From JBGSYN01 sp041750975 (lineage in GTDB: Bacteria; Pseudomonadota; Alphaproteobacteria; Geminicoccales; Geminicoccaceae), in the NCBI GenBank assembly GCA_041750975.1, contig JBGSYN010000137.1:1-21059 (forward strand): a stretch of DNA of 21,059 nt, in the 5' to 3' direction. A model generated the notes under the pieces. That model made no database searches and had not been told where the DNA came from. It saw only the letters and a program-made list of their open reading frames with translations. Both the position numbers and the translations under genes were made by a program. How positions within the stretch are numbered: the first letter of the stretch is position 1; the number at the start of each line of letters is the position of its first letter. Below, in pieces: positions 6,859-14,587 of the stretch.

Positions 6859-6963
6859 GAGGCAGCCGGAAGCGGCGGCGCTTGCAACATGTGTCCCAGG
6901 TCACTGCAAAAGAACGCAGAATGGGCATGATCGCCTGGTCCTGCCAATCAAGGGAGTTATTCC

Positions 6964-7458
6964 ATGGCTGTTGAGTGTTTTCTGAAAATTGAAGGCCCTG
7001 ATCTCGCCGGTGAATCGCAAGCCGACGAGCATGAGGATGAGATCGATGTTCTTGCCTGGTCCTGGGGCATGAGCCAGTCGGGCACCATGCACATCGCCAC
7101 CGGCGGCGGCGCCGGCAAGGCCAATGTCCAGGATATTTCGATTACCAAGTGGCTCGATGCCTCATCGCCCAATCTGGCCCTTTACTGCCTTTCGGGCGTG
7201 CAGTTCGAGACGGCGACGCTCACCTGCCGCAAGGTCGGCGGCGACGGCGAGAAGATTCCTTACCTCAAAATCGTCATGGAAAAGGTCATCCTGACCTCCG
7301 TTTCGACCGGCGGCTCGGGTGGCGAGGACCGCTTCACCGAGAATTGCTCGCTCAACTTCGCCGACGTCACGATCGTCTATACCGGCCAGAATGACGACGG
7401 CACGGCAGGCGACGAGATCGAGACCGGCTGGTCGATCCGTCAGAACAAGAAACTTTAG
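6964..7458 (+). CDS. hcp: T6SS inner tube protein Hcp
   Basis: A 164-residue protein of the Hcp1 family, whose hexameric rings stack into the expelled tube and also act as chaperone and carrier for small effectors. The family pattern is clear: FLKIEGPDLAGES at the N-terminus, EIDVLAWSWGMSQSG (about 26-40), then the QDISITKWLDASSPNLALYCLSG segment (about 56-78), ATLTCRKVGG, and a C-terminal INVxYT-like strand (VTIVYTGQ). No extra C-terminal effector domain is fused. ATG 6964 follows AAGGGAG (6950-6956) at 7 bases, the same arrangement as tssC. Separate leader, strong ribosome site and a hairpin after the stop fit a need for much more Hcp than baseplate protein. Confidence 0.96.
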   Translation: MAVECFLKIEGPDLAGESQADEHEDEIDVLAWSWGMSQSGTMHIATGGGAGKANVQDISITKWLDASSPNLALYCLSGVQFETATLTCRKVGGDGEKIPYLKIVMEKVILTSVSTGGSGGEDRFTENCSLNFADVTIVYTGQNDDGTAGDEIETGWSIRQNKKL

Positions 7459-7471
7459 GAACCGCGCAAGA

Positions 7472-7495
7472 GCCGCCGTCCGGATGGGCGGCGGC
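7472..7495 (+). terminator. 10-bp hairpin just after hcp, attenuator or mRNA stabiliser
   Basis: The arms GCCGCCGTCC (7472-7481) and GGGCGGCGGC (7486-7495) pair over 10 bp (one G-U) around a GGAT loop, 13 bases after the hcp stop. No U-tract follows and the next gene begins 43 bases later, so full termination is unlikely. A 3' stabiliser for an hcp-containing mRNA, or partial read-through control, is the better reading. Confidence 0.5.
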
Positions 7496-7538
7496 GATGC
7501 GTTTGCGATGATCGCACAATTCAACGCTGGGGCGGCAG

Positions 7539-8348
7539 GTGGCTGAAGATCCGAGAGCAGCACTGGCCGCGGGCGATCTCGACGGTGCTTTGAGGATCGC
7601 GCAGGCCGCGGCACGCTCAGCACCGGCGGATTCGAAGCACCGCACCCTGCTGTTTCAGCTCTATGCCATACTCGGCGACTGGAACCGCTCCCTGCGTCAG
7701 CTTGAAGTTGTTTCCGACCTCGAGCCTCAGGCCGAACTGATGGCCAAAACCTATCGCGAGCTTCTGTCCTGCGAGGCGGTGCGCCAGGACGTTTTCGCCG
7801 GCAAGCGTGCGCCCCTGGGCTTCGGCCAGCCCGAGCAATGGTTCGGCATGGTCGTCGAAGCCCTGCGTCTGGATGGCTCAGGCGAGCCTGCGGCGGCCAA
7901 GGAAATGCGCGGAGCAGCCTTCGAAGCAGCGCCGGCGACCGCCGGAAAAATCAACGGCGAGGATTTCGCCTGGCTCGCCGATGGCGATCAGCGCCTCGGT
8001 CCGATTCTGGAGGCGGTCCTCAACGGCCGTTATTTCTGGATCCCGGTGGAGCGGTTGAAGGCGATCGAGGTCACACCGCCCGAGGATCTCCGGGATCTGG
8101 TCTGGCTGCCCGCCAATCTCACCTTCGTCAACGAGGGCAAGACCGTGGGCTTCATCCCGACCCGCTACGCCGGTAGCGAAGCCTCGACGGACCCGCTCAT
8201 TCGCCTCGCCCGCAAGACCGAATGGCAGGAACTTGCCGCCGACAGCTTCAGGGGTCTGGGCCAGAGAATGCTGGCGACCGATCGGAACGACTACCCGTTG
8301 CTCGAGGTTCGAGAGATCACGTTCGATACAGCGGCGGCAGATGGCTGA
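7539..8348 (+). CDS. tagJ: T6SS accessory protein TagJ (ImpE/HsiE family)
   Basis: A 269-residue ImpE/TagJ protein. In Pseudomonas the homologue HsiE1 binds the sheath protein TssB and is linked to ClpV-dependent sheath disassembly. Family landmarks are an N-terminal TPR-like part (ALAAGDLDGALRIAQAA, then LLFQLYAILGDWNRSLRQLE about 38-57), FAGKRAPLGFGQPEQWF, FAWLADGDQRLGPILEAV and GRYFWIPVERLKAIE (about 145-178), PEDLRDLVWLPANLTF, GFIPTRYAGSE, LARKTEWQE and the end motif GLGQRMLATDRNDYPLLEVREI. The start is GTG 7539; no in-frame ATG precedes the conserved region, and the ribosome site is only a GGGGCGG stretch. The end overlaps tssE by 8 bp. From here on the operon is tightly packed. Confidence 0.93.
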   Translation: MAEDPRAALAAGDLDGALRIAQAAARSAPADSKHRTLLFQLYAILGDWNRSLRQLEVVSDLEPQAELMAKTYRELLSCEAVRQDVFAGKRAPLGFGQPEQWFGMVVEALRLDGSGEPAAAKEMRGAAFEAAPATAGKINGEDFAWLADGDQRLGPILEAVLNGRYFWIPVERLKAIEVTPPEDLRDLVWLPANLTFVNEGKTVGFIPTRYAGSEASTDPLIRLARKTEWQELAADSFRGLGQRMLATDRNDYPLLEVREITFDTAAADG

Positions 8349-9042
8349 GGCCACGCATTTCGAACATCTCCAGCCGTCGCTCCTGGATCGCCTGACGGAC
8401 AATCTTTACGGCATCGAACTCGAACGGCAACGCCTGCAGCGCCGCGTTGCGAAGCTCTTGAATGTCGAAGACATCAAGAAGCTCGACGCGATCACCGCCG
8501 AGGAGCAGCGTTCGATCCAACCCTTCGATCGCAGCAGTCTCGAGGTTTTCTCAGGCCTCAACGAAGCCGAACGCGACGTCCTCGTCTCCCTGGTCGAGAT
8601 CGAGAAACAGCGCTATCATGAAATGCGTCAGAACTATGTGATCTCGATGAACCGGTTGAAGGAGTGCGTCCTGCGCGATCTCTCGGCCCTGTTCAATGCC
8701 GACGATCTCGATTCAGTAACGAGACTCGACGATTTCCCGCAAGTCAGGGCCAGTGTCGTCAATTTCGGTATGCCGCCCCTGGCCGGAAATACGGTGAGCG
8801 GTGTCGATGCCGAAGCTTTGGCCAAGCGGATCAGAGACTCGGTGCGCAATTTCGAGCCTCGCATCAAGCGCGAGAGCGTCAAGGTTCGAATTCTGATCGA
8901 TCAGGAAAGGATGAGCCACAACACCCTGGCCCTGGAGATCGAGGGCGAGCTTTGGGGCGATCCGCTACCGCTAAAACTCCTGTTGCGCACCCTCATCGAC
9001 CTCGAGAGCGGCACCGCCTTGGTCGAAGAAGCGGCGGCTTGA
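8341..9042 (+). CDS. tssE: T6SS baseplate protein TssE (gp25-like) with an internal extension
   Basis: A 233-residue TssE, the gp25-like wedge protein that starts sheath assembly. Residues 10-18 (LQPSLLDRL) are the typical N-terminal motif, and residues about 103-228 carry the gp25 core: LKECVLRDLSALFN (106-119), RASVVNFGMPPLAG (136-149), FEPRI (171-175, the conserved EPR signature), IEGELWGDPLPLKLLL and a final DLESGTALV. Ordinary TssE proteins are about 130-170 residues; here about 80 charged, helix-prone residues (21-101) are inserted between the two conserved parts. ATG 8341 overlaps the tagJ stop by 8 bp, with no good ribosome site, so coupled translation is likely. The frame is open further upstream to 8233 but that part is shadow of tagJ. 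Confidence 0.87.
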   Translation: MAEATHFEHLQPSLLDRLTDNLYGIELERQRLQRRVAKLLNVEDIKKLDAITAEEQRSIQPFDRSSLEVFSGLNEAERDVLVSLVEIEKQRYHEMRQNYVISMNRLKECVLRDLSALFNADDLDSVTRLDDFPQVRASVVNFGMPPLAGNTVSGVDAEALAKRIRDSVRNFEPRIKRESVKVRILIDQERMSHNTLALEIEGELWGDPLPLKLLLRTLIDLESGTALVEEAAA

Positions 9043-9045
9043 GCG

Positions 9046-10950
9046 ATGGACCAACGGTTCCTTCGCTACTACGAGGATGAGCTCCAGTTCCTCAGGGATC
9101 TCGGCGGCGAGTTTGCCGAGGCCCATCCCAACGTCGCCGGACGCCTAGGCCTCGATGCTTTCGCCTGCGCCGATCCTTATGTCGAGCGGCTGTTGGAGGG
9201 CGTCGCCTTCCTCTCAGCGCGCGTTCAGCTCAAAATGGATGCGGAATTCCCGCGTTTCACGGAGCATCTGCTCGAACTGCTTTATCCGGACTACCTGGCG
9301 CCGACACCAGCGATGGGGATCGTCGCCATGACGCCGGATCTCAGCGCCGGCAATGTTCATGAAGGACCCGTCGTGCCACGCGGCACACGCCTCTTGAGCA
9401 AGCTCGGACCGCGCATGCAGACCCGCTGTATCCTGACGACGGCCCATGATGTCGAGCTTTGGCCGATCCGCCTTGCCGAAGCCCGGTATCTGAGCAGCAA
9501 CAATCTAACCGCGGCCGGTCTGGCGCGCGGCGGACGGGCTCAGGCAGGATTGCTGCTGCGCCTTGAAACCCTGAACGAAATGAGCTTCTCGGAGCTCGGC
9601 CTCGATCGGCTCACGCTCTATTTCGCGGGCGAGCGCAACGGCAACCGGCTCTACGAGAATCTCTTTGCCAGACGCTGCGGCATCGTCGGCAAACGCAGCG
9701 AGGATCAAGAGGCGTCGGGCCCGCGCGATCGCCTGACCCTCAGGCCGCGCGGCTTTAGCCAGGACGAAGCGCTGCTGCCCTGCCCGCATACGGGCTATGA
9801 CGGCTATCGGATGCTGCGGGAATATTTCGCGTTCCCGGAGCGGTTCCGCTTCGCTGAAATTGGCGGCATTCGGGCAGCGCTTCCGGCGAAAACCGGACGT
9901 CGGCTCGATATCATTATCCTCTTCGACCGCCATGATGCGGAACTCGAGGATGCACTGACGGCGGATGACATCATTCTGTTCGCCACGCCGGCGATCAATC
10001 TCTTCGTGCGCAATTGCGAGCCCATCGCTCTGGATGCCAAGGTCCGCGAGCATCATGTCGTGGTCGATCGGGTCCGCCCTATGGATTACGAGGTCCATTC
10101 GCTGGTTGAGGTCACCGGCGACGGCGGCTCGAACGCGCGCGGACGCCGTTTCCTGCCGCTCTATTCACTGGAATCGGACAGTCATGCCGATGGCGGCCAT
10201 TATGCGATCGAGCGGCGGCCGCGACCGATCTCGTCACGGCATGACAAGCGTGATTTCCGCCTCTCGAACTATCAGGGCAGCGAAATCTTCCTGCGTCTGA
10301 TGGGAACGGATTTGAGTGCCGGCGAGGGCGAGCTGAAACGTTTGCATCTTCGGGCCCATTGCACCAATCGCGATCTGGCGCAGCCGGGAATGCTGCCCCT
10401 GCCGCTGGATGAAAGCCATTTCAGCACCGAGAGTGGCGCTCCCATTGCGAGTGTCCGCTGCATCGGCGAAATGACTCGCCCGCGGCCGTCGCTCGCCCAG
10501 GGCGAGCCGGTGGCCGCCCGCGCGGGGCAGCGGTTCGGACGGACGCCCTGGCACCTCATCTCGCATCTCAGCCTCAATTATCTGTCGATCGTCGACGGCC
10601 CGGGGGATGACGGGGCGGCGGCGCTGCGCGAACTCTTGGGCCTCTATGCCTCCTTCGGCGAGGCCAGTACCGCCAAGCAGGTCGAGGGCGTGCGCCATGT
10701 GCGCAGCCGGCCGATCACGGATCGGATGCCGGTCTCGGGTCCGATCAGTTTCGGCCGCGGCCTCGAGGTCGGGCTCGAATTCGACGAGACATTTTTCGAC
10801 GGGGGCAGCGCCTTCATGCTGGGCGCCGTGCTCGAGCAGTTTTTCCGACGACACGTTTCAATCAACAGCTTCGTCAAGACACGTCTCTCGACGGACCGGG
10901 GTGAAATCATGCGATGGCCGGCTCGGATCGGACACCGACACCTGATGTGA
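9046..10950 (+). CDS. tssF: T6SS baseplate protein TssF (ImpG family)
   Basis: A 634-residue TssF, which forms the baseplate wedge with TssG and TssE. The N-terminus is typical: FLRYYEDELQFLRDLGGEF (5-23), AHPNVAGRLGLD, DPYVERLLEGVAFLSARVQL and FTEHLLELLYPDYLAPTPAM (about 71-90). The C-terminal part includes FGRTPWHLISHLSLNYLSI and GLEVGLEFDETFFDGGSAFMLGAVLEQFFRRHVSINSF, the conserved end of the family. The start lies 3 bases after the tssE stop with no clear Shine-Dalgarno, suggesting coupling. The 3' end overlaps tssG by 37 bp. Confidence 0.95.
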   Translation: MDQRFLRYYEDELQFLRDLGGEFAEAHPNVAGRLGLDAFACADPYVERLLEGVAFLSARVQLKMDAEFPRFTEHLLELLYPDYLAPTPAMGIVAMTPDLSAGNVHEGPVVPRGTRLLSKLGPRMQTRCILTTAHDVELWPIRLAEARYLSSNNLTAAGLARGGRAQAGLLLRLETLNEMSFSELGLDRLTLYFAGERNGNRLYENLFARRCGIVGKRSEDQEASGPRDRLTLRPRGFSQDEALLPCPHTGYDGYRMLREYFAFPERFRFAEIGGIRAALPAKTGRRLDIIILFDRHDAELEDALTADDIILFATPAINLFVRNCEPIALDAKVREHHVVVDRVRPMDYEVHSLVEVTGDGGSNARGRRFLPLYSLESDSHADGGHYAIERRPRPISSRHDKRDFRLSNYQGSEIFLRLMGTDLSAGEGELKRLHLRAHCTNRDLAQPGMLPLPLDESHFSTESGAPIASVRCIGEMTRPRPSLAQGEPVAARAGQRFGRTPWHLISHLSLNYLSIVDGPGDDGAAALRELLGLYASFGEASTAKQVEGVRHVRSRPITDRMPVSGPISFGRGLEVGLEFDETFFDGGSAFMLGAVLEQFFRRHVSINSFVKTRLSTDRGEIMRWPARIGHRHLM

Positions 10951-11960
10951 TCGCGCAGCTCGAAGCCGAGGCGCCGGAGTATGATTTTTTCCAGGCGCTA
11001 AGGTTGATCGAGCTGGCGCAGCCCGACCGCCCGCGTCTCGGCAAGGCTCGCCGGGGGCGTGATGAAGCCTTGCGCCTGAGCCAAAAGCCGCAGCTCAATT
11101 TCCCGACCTCGAGCCTGTCCCGTTTCGAGGCCGCGCATGGCGGCAAACCGGCCCGGCTCGAAGTGCTGCTGATCGGCCTCTTCGGGCCCAATGGTCCGTT
11201 GCCGCTGCATTTGACGACGCACGCCATCGAACGGCGGGACCGCCATGCCGATCGAAGCTTTCTCGATTTCTGCAGCTTCCTGCAGCATCGGTTGCTCGCC
11301 CTTTATTATCGGGCCTGGGCCGATGCCCGCCCGCAAAACGACGGCGACCGGTTTCGGGATTTCGTGGCGGCGTTGTGCGGCCATGGCTTGACCGCGCAGC
11401 GGCGCCGTACCGAAGTCAGCGATAATTTCAAGCTGCGCCATGCCGGCATCCTGGCGCAGCAAACGCGCCATCCCGACACGCTCGTTGTAATGCTGCGCAA
11501 CCTTCTGGGTCTGCCGCTGCGCATCCAGGAGTTCATCGGCGGCTGGCTCGACGTGCCGCCGCACGTCCAGACCCGCCTCGGCTATGCCGCGGAGACCGGG
11601 GGCCTCGGCTCGTCCGCCGTGATCGGCCGTGTGACCTGGCAATGCCAACATCGCTTTCGCCTGCACATCGGCCCGCTCGACTATGCGGACTACAAGCAGC
11701 TGCTGCCGGGAGGCCGCCTGTTCCGGCTGATCGGCGAGGTCGTGCGGTCCGTCCTCGGCGACGAGTTCGAGTGGGACCTGCGGCTTATCCTGAAACGCCA
11801 GGACGTGCCGACGGCACGGCTCGATGGCGGTTTCCAGGCCGGATGGACCGCCTGGCTCGCGGCACCGAGGCGAGCGGAGGACGCACGAGATCTGACACTT
11901 CCGGGTGAGCTGAAGCAAGCGAACCCGGAGCGCGTTGATGAGGGGAGAATGTCATCATGA
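10914..11960 (+). CDS. tssG: T6SS baseplate protein TssG (ImpH family)
   Basis: A 348-residue TssG, the partner of TssF in the baseplate wedge. It has the family entry motif PEYDFFQALRLIE (21-33), then LRLSQKPQLNFPTSSLS, the LIGLFGPNGPLPLHLTTHA segment (about 86-104), FLDFCSFLQHRLLALYYRAW, RFRDFVAALCGHG and a late LRNLLGLPLRIQEFIGGW / LLPGGRLFRLIGEVVRSVLGDEFEWDLRLIL region. ATG 10914 lies inside the tssF end, 37 bp before its stop, and a GGGGTGA stretch upstream (10899-10904) may serve as a ribosome site. It ends with an ATGA overlap onto clpV. Confidence 0.94.
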   Translation: MAGSDRTPTPDVIAQLEAEAPEYDFFQALRLIELAQPDRPRLGKARRGRDEALRLSQKPQLNFPTSSLSRFEAAHGGKPARLEVLLIGLFGPNGPLPLHLTTHAIERRDRHADRSFLDFCSFLQHRLLALYYRAWADARPQNDGDRFRDFVAALCGHGLTAQRRRTEVSDNFKLRHAGILAQQTRHPDTLVVMLRNLLGLPLRIQEFIGGWLDVPPHVQTRLGYAAETGGLGSSAVIGRVTWQCQHRFRLHIGPLDYADYKQLLPGGRLFRLIGEVVRSVLGDEFEWDLRLILKRQDVPTARLDGGFQAGWTAWLAAPRRAEDARDLTLPGELKQANPERVDEGRMSS

Positions 11961-14578
11961 CCGGGATTAGCCGTGAGAGCCTGTTCGGCAAGCTCAACCC
12001 GACGGTCTACAAGGCCATCGAAAGCGCCTACACCTACACTAAACTGCGCGGCAACCCGTTCGTCGAGCTGGTCCATGTCCTGCATCAGCTGCTGCAGACC
12101 GAAGGTTCCGACCTGCAGCATCTGGTGCGTCATGAGGATCTCGAGCCCTCGGCACTGGCCCGCGATATCACCGGCGCGCTCGACAAGCTGCCCCGGGCCT
12201 CGAGTTCCTATGTCGACCTTTCCGATCAGCTGATGAACGCGATCGAACGCGGCTGGGCCTATGGCAGCCTCTCCTACGGCGCCAGCCGCATTCGCTCGGG
12301 CCACATCGTCGTCGGCATCCTCAACACCGAGAGCCTGCGCCGCAGCCTGAACGATATTTCGGGCGAATTCCGCAAGCTGAAGCCGGATACGCTCGCCCAC
12401 GACTTCGTTCGCATCCTCGAAGGCTCGATCGAGGATACCCCACCCGCGGACACGCCCGAGGCGAGCACCATCGACACCGGCGGTGCTCCGACCCGCAAGC
12501 AGGCGGCACTCGACCAATTCACCGTCGACCTTACCGCCGATGCCAAGGCCGGCAAGATCGACCCGATCACCGGCAGGGATACGGAGATCCGGCGGATCGT
12601 CGACATCCTGCTGCGCCGCCGCCAGAACAACCCGATCGTGGTCGGCGAAGCCGGGGTCGGCAAGACCGCAGTCGTCGAAGGGCTGGCGCTGCGGATCGCT
12701 GCGGGAGACGTCCCGCCCGCAATGCAGAACATCAGCCTTAGAACGCTCGATGTCGGCCTGCTCCAGGCAGGTGCCTCGATGAAGGGCGAATTCGAGCAGC
12801 GCCTGAAGCAGGTGATCGAGGATGTCCAGCGCTCGGAAACCCCGATCGTCCTCTTCATCGACGAAATCCACACGCTGATCGGCGCCGGCGGCAGTGCCGG
12901 GACCGGCGATGCGGCCAACCTCCTGAAACCTGCCCTCGCCCGCGGCACGCTCAGAACCATCGGCGCCACCACCTGGAGCGAATACAAGCAATATATCGAG
13001 AAGGATCCGGCGTTGACACGGCGCTTCCAGCCCGTCGCCGTCGACGAGCCTACGGCCGAGAAGGCGATCCACATGATGCGCAGCGTCGCCGACGTCCTCG
13101 AGCGGCATCACCAGGTGCAGCTCACCGATGATGCAATCGAGGCTGCGGTCAGGCTCTCTCAACGCTACGTGCCCGATCGCCAGCTGCCCGACAAATCCGT
13201 GTCCGTTCTGGATACAGCCTGCGCCCGGGTCGCCGTCACCCAGAACGCGACCCCCGCCGAACTCGAGGACTGCAGCCGTCTGATCGACATCCTCCAGACC
13301 GAACGCGGCATCCTCGACCGCGAGCAAAGGGTCGGCATCGACAATGCGGCAAGGCTGACGCAGATCGATGAGACGATTGCAGCCGAAGAAACGCGAAAGA
13401 CCCAACTCGAAGAGCGATGGGCCGGCGAGAAAGAGTTGGTCGACCGCATCCTGACCATGCGTGCGACCTTGCGGGCTTCGGAGGAGCCGGTGCCGGACAC
13501 GCTCGATGAACTCAAATTGGCGCAGAAGGAGTTGGAAGCCCTCCAGGCCGGATCGCCATTGATTCTACCGAGCGTCGATGCCCAGGCGGTCGCCACGGTG
13601 GTTGCGGAATGGACCGGCATTCCGCTCGGCCGCATGGTCAAGGACGAGATCGATTCCGTGCTCAACCTCGCCTCGACCTTGAAGCGGCGCGTCATTGGCC
13701 AGGATCACGCCCTGGAGATGATCGCCAAGCGGGTCCAGACCAGCCGGGCCGGCCTCGACAATCCGGACAAGCCGATCGGCGTCTTCATGCTGTGCGGCCC
13801 CTCCGGTGTCGGCAAGACCGAGACGGCCCTGGCCCTGGCGGAATCGCTCTATGGCGGCGATCAGAATGCCATCACCATCAACATGTCCGAGTTCCAGGAG
13901 GCTCATACCGTCTCGACGCTCAAGGGAGCACCACCCGGTTACAAGGGCTATGGCGAGGGCGGCCGCCTGACCGAGGCGGTGCGCCGCAAGCCCTATTCGG
14001 TGCTGCTGCTCGACGAGGTCGAGAAGGCGCACCCCGACGTTCACGAAATCTTCTTCCAGGTTTTCGACAAGGGGATGATGGAGGATGGGGAAGGCCGCAA
14101 GGTCGACTTCAAGAACACGCTGATCCTTTTGACTTCGAACGCGGGTTCGGACCTCATTACCAATTTGTGCGCCGATCCGGATCTGATGCCCGAGCCCGAG
14201 GGTATTGCCCAGGCGCTTCGCGCCCCCCTCCTCAATATCTTTCCCGCGGCCCTGCTCGGCCGCATCGTCGTCATTCCCTACTATCCCTTGAGCGACGACA
14301 TCATGGGCGAGATCATTCGCTTGCAGATCGAGCGTGTCCGGCGGCGGGTCGAGACCACCCATCAGGTGCCGTTCACCTATAATGACGAGGTCGTCGACCT
14401 CATTCGACAGCGCTGCACCGAAGTCGAAAGCGGCGGCCGGATGATCGATGCCATCCTCACCAACACCGTCCTGCCGCGCATCAGCCAGGAATTCCTCACA
14501 CGCTTGCGTGACGAGGCGCCAATCACCAAAGTCGCGGTGACGGTCGACAATGGTGCGTTTGCGTACGCCTTTGACTAA
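11957..14578 (+). CDS. clpV: T6SS sheath-recycling AAA+ ATPase TssH/ClpV
   Basis: An 873-residue ClpB-like double AAA+ ATPase that extracts and unfolds contracted sheath subunits for reuse. The N-domain (about 1-160) starts with SRESLFGKLNPTVYKAIESA, typical of ClpV. The first ATPase module has Walker A GEAGVGKT (230-237) and Walker B LFIDEIHT (D302, E303); the second has GPSGVGKT (614-621) and LLLDEVEK (D686, E687), followed by the LTSNAGSD sensor. A coiled middle domain lies between the modules (about 435-550). All catalytic residues seen are intact. ATG 11957 shares an ATGA with the tssG stop, with AGGGGAG (11941-11947) 9 bases upstream. Length and the VVAEWTGIPLGRMVKDE linker separate it from ordinary ClpB mainly through the T6SS context. 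Confidence 0.96.
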   Translation: MTGISRESLFGKLNPTVYKAIESAYTYTKLRGNPFVELVHVLHQLLQTEGSDLQHLVRHEDLEPSALARDITGALDKLPRASSSYVDLSDQLMNAIERGWAYGSLSYGASRIRSGHIVVGILNTESLRRSLNDISGEFRKLKPDTLAHDFVRILEGSIEDTPPADTPEASTIDTGGAPTRKQAALDQFTVDLTADAKAGKIDPITGRDTEIRRIVDILLRRRQNNPIVVGEAGVGKTAVVEGLALRIAAGDVPPAMQNISLRTLDVGLLQAGASMKGEFEQRLKQVIEDVQRSETPIVLFIDEIHTLIGAGGSAGTGDAANLLKPALARGTLRTIGATTWSEYKQYIEKDPALTRRFQPVAVDEPTAEKAIHMMRSVADVLERHHQVQLTDDAIEAAVRLSQRYVPDRQLPDKSVSVLDTACARVAVTQNATPAELEDCSRLIDILQTERGILDREQRVGIDNAARLTQIDETIAAEETRKTQLEERWAGEKELVDRILTMRATLRASEEPVPDTLDELKLAQKELEALQAGSPLILPSVDAQAVATVVAEWTGIPLGRMVKDEIDSVLNLASTLKRRVIGQDHALEMIAKRVQTSRAGLDNPDKPIGVFMLCGPSGVGKTETALALAESLYGGDQNAITINMSEFQEAHTVSTLKGAPPGYKGYGEGGRLTEAVRRKPYSVLLLDEVEKAHPDVHEIFFQVFDKGMMEDGEGRKVDFKNTLILLTSNAGSDLITNLCADPDLMPEPEGIAQALRAPLLNIFPAALLGRIVVIPYYPLSDDIMGEIIRLQIERVRRRVETTHQVPFTYNDEVVDLIRQRCTEVESGGRMIDAILTNTVLPRISQEFLTRLRDEAPITKVAVTVDNGAFAYAFD

Positions 14579-14587
14579 ATACGGTGA

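Noticed and set aside
8233..8340. Longer TssE starting at ATG 8233
   Set aside because: These 36 codons overlap the conserved C-terminal end of TagJ and give an unlikely Trp/Arg-rich sequence; the conserved TssE motif begins shortly after ATG 8341.
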